From positions 62,001-126,000 of the forward strand of contig NZ_AMZN01000006.1 of assembly GCF_000331535.1 (NCBI RefSeq): a stretch of DNA of 64,000 bases, in the 5' to 3' direction. Below the pieces are notes generated by a model. The model made no database searches. It saw nothing but the letters and a program-made list of their open reading frames with translations, and was not told the DNA's origin. Source of the DNA: Fulvivirga imtechensis AK7. Lineage in GTDB: Bacteria > Bacteroidota > Bacteroidia > Cytophagales > Cyclobacteriaceae. Both the position numbers and the translations under genes were made by a program. Below are positions 42,730-52,142 of the stretch, piece after piece. How positions within the stretch are numbered: position 1 is the stretch's first letter; each line of letters opens with the position of its first letter.

Positions 42730-44421
42730 TTAATCACAATCTTTTGATAACCAAGCGTTAATATTTAATTCGTATAAATATCCGCCTAATACCTTTTTAA
42801 ATCTTTCATCCGTAAGATAAAGCGTTGAGTCGTTGGTGAACGCAACACCTTCTTTTTGCGTGAAAGTGTCGAGGGTGAGTTCTGTTACATGCCCTTCAGA
42901 AAACCTTTTACCTCCAAAGCAACTGAGCAACCATAATTTCCTGTGTGATAGCAGGACTACAGTTTTTTCATCGGGGCTAATATCAGCTCCGGTTATCCAA
43001 TTGTCCAACATGGGGCCATCTCCTAATCGGAGGCTATCTACAAGCTGTGCTTCATAGCTGCCAGGCCGGGATGGCACACTATATACTTTGATCAACCCGT
43101 TATACGGCTCGGTTCGGTTTTTCGTGAATATGTACAGCGAGTCGTGGTAGAATATCATGGCTTCAGCATCGTAATTCATTTTATCACGTGCGGGAGGGAA
43201 TTCCAGTTGATCAGGATAAGTGAAGGTAATAGCCTCTGCTTTTATTCTTCTTGATGAATCACCCAACGCAACCTTATAAATAATAAGTTGCTTTCTGATA
43301 TTTTCGTTATTGCCAATGTCACCTATGTAAACATTGCCTTTTTTATCTTTGGCGAGATCTTCCCAATCGAAATTGGAAGCAAATATGACCTTTTTAAATT
43401 CTGGCACCGCTCCGGTTGTGTCAATTCTCATGAGCAGGGGGCCATGCCCGCTATCATTGTGCGACCAGATACGTCCTTTATCATCGACTATTAAACCGGA
43501 CGTTTCGCTAATTGAAGTAGATAACTCTGCCAACACTTTTAAGGTCACGTGATTGGTATTACTTTCGGCTTCGGTCTTTTTCTCTGAAATAATTTCCGGT
43601 AATCCTGTGGCGGGCGGATTTTCCAATGAATGGCTTAAAAACCATTCATAAATATTGGGTGTGTGCCATTTATTGGATGGGAAATATGCTCTCTGCCAGG
43701 AGTTGTGGGCCACTTTTGGATATGAAGTGAACCTATAGTTTTCCTTATTGCCGCCAGGACAGGAGTCAACCGCGAAAAACATGCTTCTTCCTTGCGCAAA
43801 GGGCACTGTCATGTCATCTTCACCATGAAATGCCCATACAGGAATATTTCTTTCTTTAATGATACATGCCTTTTTCTCGTTTCCCCATGCAGCAATAGGC
43901 GCAATTGCGGCTAATTTATTTTCCGCGTTGAAGTTACTGTAAGCATAATTCCAGGTGCCATTGCCGCCCATACTCAATCCGGTGAGATAGATCCTTTTTT
44001 TATCAATATTGTAAGTGTGCAAGGCGTAATTGATAAATTCATCTACCAACTCGGGGCTCCAGAAGCTGCTGGGTTTATTTAATTGTGGTGCAAGAATGAT
44101 GAACGAATATTCTTTATTCCCATATTTGTACTTTCCGAATTTATCATTTTTTACTTGCCGCAAAGGCCCCCAGGTGAGTACATTTTGCAAGCCCGCTTCA
44201 GAACCGTCACCACGCTCTCCTTTTCCATGCAGGAAGATAATTACAGGAAGCTCCTTTTCCTGAGAATATTCGGCAGGCAGATATTCCCAATATCCTATGC
44301 GTGATATTGTTGGTGTTCTTTTGGCTTCAAGTGACTGGGCGCTTGCCGGCAATCCATAACACCAAATGAGTACTACAATGAGTATTGTTTTAAATACAGA
44401 TGTTGAATCCTTTACATCCAT
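42730..44421 (-). CDS. Secreted CE1-like esterase with C-terminal beta-propeller-like domain
   Basis: A 563-residue exported protein. After the signal peptide (to about 29, LPASAQ) comes an esterase domain homologous to that of the neighbouring 1760-residue protein: HGKGERGDGSEAGLQNVLTWGP and nucleophile Ser in LTGLSMGGNGTWNY. Residues about 285-560 hold a domain with a DWEDLAKDKKGNVYIGDIGNN segment like SdiA-regulated or esterase-like phytase propellers. There is no T9SS signal, so it is probably periplasmic or secreted by another route. Start 44421 is chosen because it precedes the signal peptide closely; it overlaps the end of the asparagine synthase gene, suggesting cotranscription. Confidence 0.85.
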   Translation of the reverse strand: MDVKDSTSVFKTILIVVLIWCYGLPASAQSLEAKRTPTISRIGYWEYLPAEYSQEKELPVIIFLHGKGERGDGSEAGLQNVLTWGPLRQVKNDKFGKYKYGNKEYSFIILAPQLNKPSSFWSPELVDEFINYALHTYNIDKKRIYLTGLSMGGNGTWNYAYSNFNAENKLAAIAPIAAWGNEKKACIIKERNIPVWAFHGEDDMTVPFAQGRSMFFAVDSCPGGNKENYRFTSYPKVAHNSWQRAYFPSNKWHTPNIYEWFLSHSLENPPATGLPEIISEKKTEAESNTNHVTLKVLAELSTSISETSGLIVDDKGRIWSHNDSGHGPLLMRIDTTGAVPEFKKVIFASNFDWEDLAKDKKGNVYIGDIGNNENIRKQLIIYKVALGDSSRRIKAEAITFTYPDQLEFPPARDKMNYDAEAMIFYHDSLYIFTKNRTEPYNGLIKVYSVPSRPGSYEAQLVDSLRLGDGPMLDNWITGADISPDEKTVVLLSHRKLWLLSCFGGKRFSEGHVTELTLDTFTQKEGVAFTNDSTLYLTDERFKKVLGGYLYELNINAWLSKDCD

Positions 44422-46301
44422 TTTTCCTTCCACAGTTGGAAAACAAGAATATTCCAAAGCTTTTGATGATTTACCTCTTTCCCGGAAAGATAGGAATTTC
44501 TGAGATTAACTACATCTTGTGTGAAAATACCCTCTCTTTTTAGTCGCGCTTCATCGAGGTATTCCAGGTAGTAGTCCTTCAGCTCATCTTTAAACCACAC
44601 TGTCAAAGGAGCCAGGAAAGGTTTCTTAGGCCTGTTCATGATTTCCTCAGGTACATATTTGTGCACTATCGTCTTCAGAATACTCTTATTTACACCATTC
44701 CTGATCTTATAATGCGAAGGGAGTTGGCTAACAAATTCTACAATCCGGTGGTCCAGAATTGGTTCGCGCCCTTCGAGACTTACAGCCATGGTGGCGCGGT
44801 CAACTTTTGTCAGGTTGTTATCTAAAAGAAAGGTTTTATAATCGATCGCCAGGAGTTTGTTCAGGGCATCGTTCCCTCCGTTCAGTTCAGCCTCTATATC
44901 AAAGTAGGTCTTCCTGTTTTGAAAATCCTGCGATAAAAATTTCCGTGCTTCCTGCTCTGTAATAAACTGAGAAATGATCTTCATTGCCAGGGAAGGAGAC
45001 TTATGCTTCCAGATCTCTCTCATTTTCTCATAGCGGGTAGAAAAGTTGTACTTTTTGTTGAGTATGGGAATATTATCGGGTGAAACCAATCCCATCGCAC
45101 CACTCATGATGCTCTGAGCGAGCTCCGGTATCTTTTGCGTGAAGTTGACAGACCTGTTGAACTTATCATAACCTGCAAATATTTCATCTCCGGCATCACC
45201 AGAAAGCGCCACGGTCACCTTTGTGCGGGCCAATTGGCTCACCAAAAAGGTAGGTACTACTGAGTTATCGGCAAAAGGCTCATCGTAAATATGGGGCAGC
45301 TTGTGCAGGATGTCCGCAGTATCTTTAGCTGTGCAGTACTTTTCAGTATGATCGGTGCCCAGGTAGTCAGCAACTTTTTTAGCTTCGGGGGCTTCATTGA
45401 AAGCCTCCTCTTCATACCCGATCGTGAAGGTTTTTATTTTTTCTGTACTCTGGCTCTGCAAAAGAGCTGTAACAGCGGTACTATCATATCCACCGCTCAG
45501 AAATAGGCCAACAGGCACATCAGCAACCATTCTGTATTGAAAAGCGCTCATCAAAAGCTTTTCGGTTTCTTCTACTGCTTCTTCATATGATATATCGATC
45601 TTAGGCTTGTTGTAAAAGTCCACAACATCCCAGTATTTATTTTTCTTTAGGTCGCGATTTTTTAGATCCAACTGAAGAAAATGCCCCGGCTCCAGCTTAT
45701 GGGTATACTTAAATATAGAGTAGGGGGCAGGAATGTAATTATATTGCAAGAACAAGGCCAGGCTGTCATGGTCAACTTCCTTTTTGAATGCTTCATGCGG
45801 ATGAAAAGCCTTTAATTCTGAGCCAAAAAGCAGGCAGCCATCTTTAAAATAATAATAAAGCGGTTTTACTCCGGCCCGATCCCGGAATAGCAGTACTTCG
45901 TCCTGGTTTTTATCATACAATACAAAGGCAAACATGCCAATGAAATGATTTACTGCATCTTTTCCCCAGCAATCAAAAGCTTTAAGCAGTACTTCCGTAT
46001 CAGATTCCGACTTGAACTTATAGCCCTTTTCTTCCAGAAGTGCAGCTACTTCCCTGAAATTGTAGATCTCTCCGTTATACACCACCGTATAATCCTTGAA
46101 CTGCATGGGTTGGTGACCTAAAGCGCTCAGATCTAAAATGGATAGCCTGCGATGCCCAAGTCCTATTTGCGCATGGTCAGACTCTTCGAAAAATATTCCG
46201 CTATCATCCGGACCGCGATGTACCAGTTGGTCGGTCATCGATCTGAGCGTAGTTTCTGAAGATCGCTTATTAAAATCTATAAATCCGGTAATGCCGCACA
46301 T
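44412..46301 (-). CDS. asnB: Asparagine synthase (glutamine-hydrolysing), glycan-locus type
   Basis: A 629-residue class II glutamine amidotransferase. Cys2 in MCGITGF is the glutaminase nucleophile. RRLSILDLSALGHQPM and the synthetase PP-loop LFLSGGYDSTAV follow in order. Within exopolysaccharide loci such enzymes often amidate uronic acids or attach amino acids, rather than serving general asparagine synthesis, but that cannot be decided from sequence. The gene is 11 bp from the GT2 gene upstream and in the same operon. Confidence 0.93.
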   Translation of the reverse strand: MCGITGFIDFNKRSSETTLRSMTDQLVHRGPDDSGIFFEESDHAQIGLGHRRLSILDLSALGHQPMQFKDYTVVYNGEIYNFREVAALLEEKGYKFKSESDTEVLLKAFDCWGKDAVNHFIGMFAFVLYDKNQDEVLLFRDRAGVKPLYYYFKDGCLLFGSELKAFHPHEAFKKEVDHDSLALFLQYNYIPAPYSIFKYTHKLEPGHFLQLDLKNRDLKKNKYWDVVDFYNKPKIDISYEEAVEETEKLLMSAFQYRMVADVPVGLFLSGGYDSTAVTALLQSQSTEKIKTFTIGYEEEAFNEAPEAKKVADYLGTDHTEKYCTAKDTADILHKLPHIYDEPFADNSVVPTFLVSQLARTKVTVALSGDAGDEIFAGYDKFNRSVNFTQKIPELAQSIMSGAMGLVSPDNIPILNKKYNFSTRYEKMREIWKHKSPSLAMKIISQFITEQEARKFLSQDFQNRKTYFDIEAELNGGNDALNKLLAIDYKTFLLDNNLTKVDRATMAVSLEGREPILDHRIVEFVSQLPSHYKIRNGVNKSILKTIVHKYVPEEIMNRPKKPFLAPLTVWFKDELKDYYLEYLDEARLKREGIFTQDVVNLRNSYLSGKEVNHQKLWNILVFQLWKEKWM

Positions 46302-46312
46302 AAATTACGTTC

Positions 46313-47209
46313 TTAAAATTGTGGTATTTTTTTAAAACCAAAGTTCCAGGTTACGGCCTTCAAGAAAACTGATAAATGTTGATATTTTTTCTTAACTGTA
46401 AAAAGAAGTACGTTTTTCGGAACTGTAAAACAAAACAGAAAAGTCAGGAAAGTGAAGTAGGAGAGTATATTTTTATTTCTACGCATAAACAGGATCCTGT
46501 TCCTTGTCAGATAGTATGTTTTTAACGTACTATCCTGCCCGATGGATGCCGATACCTTATGTCTCACCAGGGCTTTTGGCTGATAATATATTTTATAGCC
46601 CGCTCGTTTCATCATTTCGCACCAGTCAAATTCTTCGTAATAGAGAAAATAATCCTCAGGCATTGGCCCTACTTTATCAACCACCCGCATTGGCACCATC
46701 ATGCCACCGCCATGTGTGTAATTGGTCATGCTGAGCTCATCATATTGCCCCTGGTCCTTTTCGTTGGCTCCGATAGTTGTATTGCGGCCGGTAAAGGGAC
46801 TTATTGCTGAATATCCGGCATATTCAATAATACCAGGCTTACTATGGTAATGGAATTTTGGGCTTATGGCACCTGCGTCAGGGCAGTCTTTAAATGTCTG
46901 GAGCAGGGGAGGTATACAGTCAGGGGTAAGCTCAGCATCGTTGTTTACAAAGAACAGGTATTCACCATTGGCCTCTTCAATTGCCAGATTATTGCCTCCG
47001 GCAAAGCCGAGGTTTTCAGAGCTCATAATGAATTTAACCATTGGATATTCGTCCACCAGCAGCTCTACCTCTCTATTGGCAGAGGCATTGTCGACAATAA
47101 TGATCTCGAGGTTGTTGTAATTAACACTTTTTAGCGACTCGAGTAGTTCCCGGGTCTGTTCAGCGCTGTTATAGTTGATGCTGATGATCGAAACAAGAGG
47201 TTCTTGCAT
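46313..47209 (-). CDS. Glycosyltransferase family 2
   Basis: A 298-residue inverting glycosyltransferase. The GT-A fold is visible: VSIISINYNSAEQTRELL, VDNASA, and FVNNDAELTPD with the acidic metal-binding residues. The later block YDELSMTNYTHGGGMMVPMRVVDKVG...EDYFLYYEEFDWCEMMKRAGY is typical of rhamnosyl- or hexosyltransferases in polysaccharide clusters. It lies 3 bp after the second GT2 gene and 11 bp before asnB. The nucleotide-sugar donor cannot be predicted. Confidence 0.92.
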   Translation of the reverse strand: MQEPLVSIISINYNSAEQTRELLESLKSVNYNNLEIIIVDNASANREVELLVDEYPMVKFIMSSENLGFAGGNNLAIEEANGEYLFFVNNDAELTPDCIPPLLQTFKDCPDAGAISPKFHYHSKPGIIEYAGYSAISPFTGRNTTIGANEKDQGQYDELSMTNYTHGGGMMVPMRVVDKVGPMPEDYFLYYEEFDWCEMMKRAGYKIYYQPKALVRHKVSASIGQDSTLKTYYLTRNRILFMRRNKNILSYFTFLTFLFCFTVPKNVLLFTVKKKYQHLSVFLKAVTWNFGFKKIPQF

Positions 47210-47212
47210 AGC

Positions 47213-48400
47213 CTATTTGCTTTGAGAAGGTGAACTATGGGGTGTATGAATAAACTTCTTGTTAGCATCCTTTAGCTTAAAAAGAAGGGTGAACATTTTC
47301 CAAAATATAGCAGGCAACCGGAATACTGCTTTGATCAGGCGAATATTATAATACGATCTGGGTATAGCCATAACAATCCCCATCACAGTAGCGCTCCAGG
47401 CCAGTAGCCAGGCTTCGTATGGCAGATGCAGTCTGTTCTGTAAGAAAAATAAAAGGAAAGTCAAAACCGTGATGAGTCCCAAATTGATCAGCCGGGGAAG
47501 TTGAAGATTTCTGAGGACGGTGCTGTTGAAATATGTAAGTCTTCCCTTAAGCAAATTGATCAACCCGGATATGAAATATTGTCTCAGATAAAAAAATTGG
47601 CTGGATATCCATCTCTTGCGTTGATTTTCAAAAACATTCGATTTTTCAACTTTCTCGTCATATACAATAGCCTTGGATACATATTTTACCTTGGTGCCTT
47701 CACCCACCAGCCTCAGTTCCAGTTCACGGTCAAAACCTCCGATGGAATCCATCCGGAGCAGCATTCTTTTTAGAACATCATATTTGAAGGACATACCCGA
47801 GCCCTTGAGTGCAGATGATAAGCCCAGGGTGGTACTTCCTTTACCGTACACGTGATTGTTAATCTCCTCACTCAAACCGTCAAGATAAGACAAACTGTTG
47901 TTTTCGTTTTTTGCTGCTCTTCTTCCCTGAATGGCATTATAGCCTTGCTGATGAAGGTCATTCATTATCTCCAGGAAGTGCGGCTCCATTACATTATCGG
48001 CATCTAAAATCACACCATAATCATAGCTGTCGCCAATCCTTTTCATCGCTTCATTAAGCGCTTTTACCTTAGTGCTTTTTTCAAAGGAAACCTTCACGGT
48101 TTTTACCGGAATAGTAGCCAGATCTTTTAGCGTGGCCGGTTGCAGGGAGTCAGCTATTACAACTACGTCATAATTGCTCTGATCATAGGTTTGATTCAGC
48201 GCATCTTTGGCAACGTGAAATATAACACCGTCTTCCTTATAGGCGGGTATCATCACGGCAAACTTCTTTTCTTTGAACCCTCCTTTGGTGCGTGGGCTTT
48301 TATAAAAAAGGCCTCCGAGAGAAAATATAAATGTATAAAGGGCAACGTAGCCAAAATAGCATAGCAAGGCCGCTTCCAATATAGTAACTGCTATATCCAA
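47213..48400 (-). CDS. Membrane GT2 glycosyltransferase, processive type
   Basis: A 395-residue glycosyltransferase with an N-terminal membrane helix, a GT-A domain (VMIPAYKEDGVI, VILDADNVMEP with the DxD motif, QRKRW at about 258-262) and two to three C-terminal membrane helices. The QxxRW motif is shared by processive polymerising enzymes such as cellulose, hyaluronan and poly-GlcNAc synthases, so it may extend the repeat unit rather than add one sugar. It sits between the sugar transferase and the other GT2 gene in one operon. Confidence 0.88.
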   Translation of the reverse strand: MDIAVTILEAALLCYFGYVALYTFIFSLGGLFYKSPRTKGGFKEKKFAVMIPAYKEDGVIFHVAKDALNQTYDQSNYDVVVIADSLQPATLKDLATIPVKTVKVSFEKSTKVKALNEAMKRIGDSYDYGVILDADNVMEPHFLEIMNDLHQQGYNAIQGRRAAKNENNSLSYLDGLSEEINNHVYGKGSTTLGLSSALKGSGMSFKYDVLKRMLLRMDSIGGFDRELELRLVGEGTKVKYVSKAIVYDEKVEKSNVFENQRKRWISSQFFYLRQYFISGLINLLKGRLTYFNSTVLRNLQLPRLINLGLITVLTFLLFFLQNRLHLPYEAWLLAWSATVMGIVMAIPRSYYNIRLIKAVFRLPAIFWKMFTLLFKLKDANKKFIHTPHSSPSQSK

Positions 48401-48434
48401 GTCTAAATGAGGTTATGTTGATCAACTTGCTTTT

Positions 48435-49580
48435 CTAAACGTCTTCTTTCTGCAAGAGGGCAGTTGGAGTCCTCAGCATAATGCCCAGGTCATACCAAAA
48501 CGAATTCTTTTTAGCGTACTCCATATCCAGGGCAACCCGCTCTTCTTCTGACATCTCTTCTTTGCCTCTTTTGGTGATCTGCCAAAGGCCTGTAATGCCG
48601 GCAGGGGCTAAGAACCTCAACGCCCATTGGTCCTGGGTCAACTTTTCGGCTTCATAAAGAGGGAGCGGCCTGTTTCCTACCAAAGACATGTCACCTTTGA
48701 GGACGTTGATTAGCTGTGGAAGCTCGTCAAGGCTTGTTTTTCTCAAGAATCCACCCAGTTTTGTGATCCTGGGGTCATTTTTCACCTTGAAGAATACAGA
48801 CTCTCCCTTTTCGGGATCCGCCGAGTATTGGTTGAGGTGTTTGAGTTCATTTACGATTCGATCAGCATCCTGCCTCATTGATCTGAATTTATAGAAATCA
48901 AAGATCTGGTATCCTTTTCCAGCTCTTTTAGAAATGTAGAAAACAGGTCCTTTGGAATCAAGTTTTATCGCAATGGCTATGAGGAGTAGTACCGGGCTCA
49001 AAATGAGTAGCAGTGTTGCCGATACCATAATGTCGAAAGCTCTTTTCATCGACCACATCCTGAAAGAGTCACCATTATATATAGAAGGCTTAGGTTGTTT
49101 ACCTACTTCTTCAGCGTTTTCATTAGATAACTCTCTTAACCTGGTAAGAAATTCTATTCTGAAGCACAGGTATTTGGCGCTAATGTTTTCAGTATAGTAA
49201 TCTTCAGCGCCAATTTTTATGGCAAGATCCCGTTCGCTTTCATCAAACTTTTCACCAATGAATATAATGGGGATCTCATGTAAGCGCTCCTGGCTTTGCA
49301 AAGATTGAAGCAATACAACATTTTCGTTGTCCACTTTTTGGCTGATGATGATCACATCGGGCAAATTGGCGCGGTGCGATGCTTGGCTTTGAAGCCAGGT
49401 AATGGCCTCAGTTATATTTTCTATAGCCTGTACTTCATATTTTTCCAACTTCAGGTCCAGGCAGAGGTCATCATATTTGCCCAACACAAGCACTTTGCCT
49501 TTTACCTGGTGCTCCAACTCACGAGTTACACGTGTGTCGAATTTTATAGGCTGAAAATTTAATATATAGCTATCCTTCAT
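48435..49580 (-). CDS. Polyprenyl glycosylphosphotransferase fused to a degenerate receiver domain
   Basis: A 381-residue protein. Residues about 25-145 have the fold pattern of a response-regulator receiver, but the strand that should carry the phospho-Asp reads DVIIISQK, the Thr/Ser is Gly in IIFIGEKF, and the Lys is replaced (GAEDYYTEN). The domain is therefore a pseudo-receiver. Residues about 175-381 are a bacterial sugar transferase (MKRAFDIMVSATLLLILSP...FYKFRSM...ELPQLINVLKGDMSLVGNRP) that primes polysaccharide synthesis on polyprenyl phosphate. It is directly downstream of a complete response regulator, which suggests regulated control of the priming step. Confidence 0.9.
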   Translation of the reverse strand: MKDSYILNFQPIKFDTRVTRELEHQVKGKVLVLGKYDDLCLDLKLEKYEVQAIENITEAITWLQSQASHRANLPDVIIISQKVDNENVVLLQSLQSQERLHEIPIIFIGEKFDESERDLAIKIGAEDYYTENISAKYLCFRIEFLTRLRELSNENAEEVGKQPKPSIYNGDSFRMWSMKRAFDIMVSATLLLILSPVLLLIAIAIKLDSKGPVFYISKRAGKGYQIFDFYKFRSMRQDADRIVNELKHLNQYSADPEKGESVFFKVKNDPRITKLGGFLRKTSLDELPQLINVLKGDMSLVGNRPLPLYEAEKLTQDQWALRFLAPAGITGLWQITKRGKEEMSEEERVALDMEYAKKNSFWYDLGIMLRTPTALLQKEDV

Positions 49581-49584
49581 TTTC

Positions 49585-49980
49585 TTATCTTATTAGCGTG
49601 TTCTCCTTTCGCTTGTTGTTAATGATATTATTGATCCTTTCGATCAATTTTTCGGGGTTAAAAGGTTTCATAATATAATCATCTGCACCAGCTTCCAAAC
49701 AGGCGGATTTCGTTTGTTCATCTTTAAAAGAAGAAATTACCACTACAGGGATCGCTGAATACAGACCATTGGTTTTTAAGTTGCTTAAAAAATCCTTACC
49801 GTCTATGACTGGAAGATGTATATCGGTAACAATGACGTCAGGATGTCCATACTGATTCATGTGCTTAAGTGCATTGGCTACATGGCTGAAAACATCAACA
49901 GTATATTCTTTTTCCAGCATTTTTTTGATGAGCCAACGCATAGCCTCGTCATCATCTATTACTAAAATCTTTTTCTTCAT
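49585..49980 (-). CDS. Single-domain response regulator
   Basis: A 131-residue receiver with no output domain. The acidic pocket is Asp9-Asp11 (VIDDDE), the phospho-acceptor is Asp53 (VTDIHLP), a Ser pair follows in VVISSFKDE, and Lys105 is in MKPFNP. All phosphorylation residues are intact. It starts the exopolysaccharide operon and lies 4 bp from the pseudo-receiver/sugar-transferase gene, so it probably interacts with that protein. Its kinase is not in the operon. Confidence 0.93.
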   Translation of the reverse strand: MKKKILVIDDDEAMRWLIKKMLEKEYTVDVFSHVANALKHMNQYGHPDVIVTDIHLPVIDGKDFLSNLKTNGLYSAIPVVVISSFKDEQTKSACLEAGADDYIMKPFNPEKLIERINNIINNKRKENTLIR

Positions 49981-50896
49981 GAGAATTATCTTTAATATAG
50001 ATGTTCACCGTTGATCCTCAGTTACTTTCCAATAACTTTACGAATCGAACAGCCAACTATCATTTTTTTACCAATAGAACATCAATATTACCTAAAAAAA
50101 ACGGATATTCGAAATAGCAGCCAGCCCTTTTTTGCTTCTTAAATTCAAATTTAAAATAAAACCAGTCATATCGAGTCAATTCGCTATTTTTAGATTTTAA
50201 TAATAAGGTACATGTGACATTTTCTTCCTTGTATCCGACACAAATATCATAGTTATTAAGCATTAATACCAATGACGTAAGTCATAACATGTAAATTATT
50301 ATTATGTTTTCTTATGCTATGAAAACTATTTAGTGTCTCTAAGAAAACTCACAATTTATCGTCATTGCAAACGAAGTGCGGCAACCCCCTCTTCATTGAC
50401 GTGCATTAAGAGGGATTCGCTTCGATTCCTCCCCGTGGCAAGCCCGGGGGCAGCCGCGATGACGTCAAGAGTATTCTTAGTGACATGTGTTAAGAAAACT
50501 CTAAGTAACTTATAGACACTATTTAGTTCTCATTAATTATAACATGGTTAACTCCATTTGGTTTTAATGGAAGCTATTTATTTTCAGGTAATTGTATTGT
50601 TGTAAAATTAGAAGAAGAACATGTAAAATATGTGTTTTTTTTGTTATCCTTCTATTAAAAAGGTTTAATTTATTTGATGTTTAGTGCTTTTATTTTCCCA
50701 GTGTGGTTTGAAATTTCGTGCTAATATTTGACTGAGGTGTTTTATTCAGTGATCAATATAGGTAAATATAGACTCATAAAAAAGCTTATAAATTAGCGTG
50801 ATCGTAATAAAAGCTAAACTGATATACAAAGAGTAAGTTTAAAAAGAAAATCCACGAACCAGATAAAGGTTTGTGGTAAAATACACGCTCAAATCA
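49981..50896. other. AT-rich gene-poor region holding palindromic element B
   Basis: No gene of quality is seen across about 915 bp. Positions 50060-50272 hold a 70-codon frame with no recognisable protein character. Element B occupies 50331-50521. The remainder is AT-rich with no clear hairpin or conserved start. The exopolysaccharide operon promoter must lie near 49985-50150. Confidence 0.45.
50331..50521. repeat. Palindromic element, copy B, with a second repeat inside
   Basis: The outer ends TAGTGTCTCTAAGAAAAC and, in complement, TAGTGTCTATAAGTTAC face each other. The interior is unlike the other copies: it holds a CGTCATTGCAAACGAAGTG...CGCGATGACG hairpin-type repeat of the kind widespread in bacterial intergenic DNA. 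Translation of it gives the artefactual RHCKRSAATP string. This copy looks like a composite. Confidence 0.7.
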
Positions 50897-51736
50897 TCAC
50901 CATTTATGAGTGTTTATGCACAGAATAGGGATGGTTGAATGGTTTGCCAGGCTTTCCGTTATGCTCTTTGCCATTATTTGCAGAAACCCGGGCCTTCCAT
51001 GCGTTGTAAGTGCTATAAGATCGGCCTTAACAGATTCCGAAAATTTTAAAATACCCCGCTCTTCATTAAGTGAATTAAATATGTTCATAGAGCAGGTGCT
51101 ACTACGGGGACAGGTTTCGTGAAATTCCTTCATTTTTTTCATGATAACATCTGTTTCCTGAAAGGCGAAGGGCACATTCACGTACAGCAGATGGATATTC
51201 GATTCATTAAGGTCAGCGAAGTCAACTACCGTTTTGAAGGGTAGTTGCGCATCATCTTCAAAACTTGAAGCAAAGACGATGTTCTGTATTGGCCAGGAGG
51301 TATTTTCCTTTACTACCAAAACCGGCACGGTACTTTCTCTAATGATCTTTTGTGAATTGGTATTTACAAATATTTCCTTGAAACCATGCGAACCGTGTGT
51401 GCCCATGACTATAAAATCGATACCGAAAGGTGCAATATAATTTTCTATCTTTTCATAACCCGTATCCAGTACAAACAATTCATTTGCCCGTACCCCGTGG
51501 CTCCCGGCCTCTTTTACAACCTGATGAAGCTGACTTTTAGCATGACCTTCTTTTGCAGAATGCCTTGAAATACTGCCGCCATCAGTATCTACATGTACAT
51601 GACTGGCTGTCGGTATAGTGTAATGAATATGAAGGAAATACAATTCTGCACCTGTTTTAAGCGCTATTTTTATGGCAACCCGGGATGCTTCATTGGCGCA
51701 ATCCGAAAAATCAGTAGGGACAAGTATCTTTTTCAT
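50897..51736 (-). CDS. Tandem universal stress protein (UspA family)
   Basis: About 279 residues with two UspA domains. The first begins MKKILVPTDFSDCANEA and contains FIVMGTHGSHGFKEIFVNTNSQKIIRESTVPVLVV, which includes the GxxG...VP ATP-type motif. The second begins IQNIVFASSFEDDAQL and ends LIALTTHGRPGFLQIMAKSITESLANHSTIPILCI. Start 51736 is preferred because it places the canonical KKILVPTD at the N-terminus. It is a single gene, probably stress- or energy-responsive; no regulator is adjacent. Confidence 0.9.
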   Translation of the reverse strand: MKKILVPTDFSDCANEASRVAIKIALKTGAELYFLHIHYTIPTASHVHVDTDGGSISRHSAKEGHAKSQLHQVVKEAGSHGVRANELFVLDTGYEKIENYIAPFGIDFIVMGTHGSHGFKEIFVNTNSQKIIRESTVPVLVVKENTSWPIQNIVFASSFEDDAQLPFKTVVDFADLNESNIHLLYVNVPFAFQETDVIMKKMKEFHETCPRSSTCSMNIFNSLNEERGILKFSESVKADLIALTTHGRPGFLQIMAKSITESLANHSTIPILCINTHKW

Positions 51737-52142
51737 AACTGCATACACATTTATTGTATTTCAAAAATGGTCATAATATTATTGCTGGTGAATGATACCC
51801 CTCACTGTCACCAATGATTTTTATCAGTTACCTGTATAGATCAAAGATCCGGTTTTGATTTAACAGTAGCAGGCGAGAGTGGTGCGTGTGTATTAACCGA
51901 TCACCGAGTGCTTATAGGAAAAATCAAGTGGCTTTAAGAAAACATTCCCGCTGAAGAGGGAGATGAAGTCCCAAAAAGCGGAGTCCCCTGGGGGAAGAGC
52001 ATTTTGGGTAAGTGTAACGCAGCTACTGGTGTTTCTTAGATACATTATGTAGCTGATGGTGATGCAGCGGGAAAGATCAAATTCTGCCTCTAACTGTTAT
52101 TAATGAACAGGGTTTATTTTTTCAGGAAAACAGGATTGGACA
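51737..52142. other. Intergenic region with palindromic element C
   Basis: A 406-bp gap between the divergent stress-protein and DUF202 genes. Element C fills 51906-52047. A Bacteroidota-type promoter could not be placed with confidence. Confidence 0.4.
51906..52047. repeat. Palindromic element, copy C
   Basis: The ends GAGTGCTTATAGGAAAA and, in complement, TAATGTATCTAAGAAAC are diverged forms of the family ends. The interior AAGTGGCTTTAAGAAAAC, GAAGTCCCAAAAAGCGGA and GAGCATTTTGGG blocks match copies A and E closely. Confidence 0.65.

Noticed and set aside
50060-50272. 70-codon minus-strand frame
   Set aside because: No similarity to a known pattern, no ribosome site, and composition like AT-rich spacer.
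50333-50515. 60-codon frame with RHCKRSAATP
   Set aside because: It is the translation of an intergenic hairpin repeat inside element B, a common annotation artefact.
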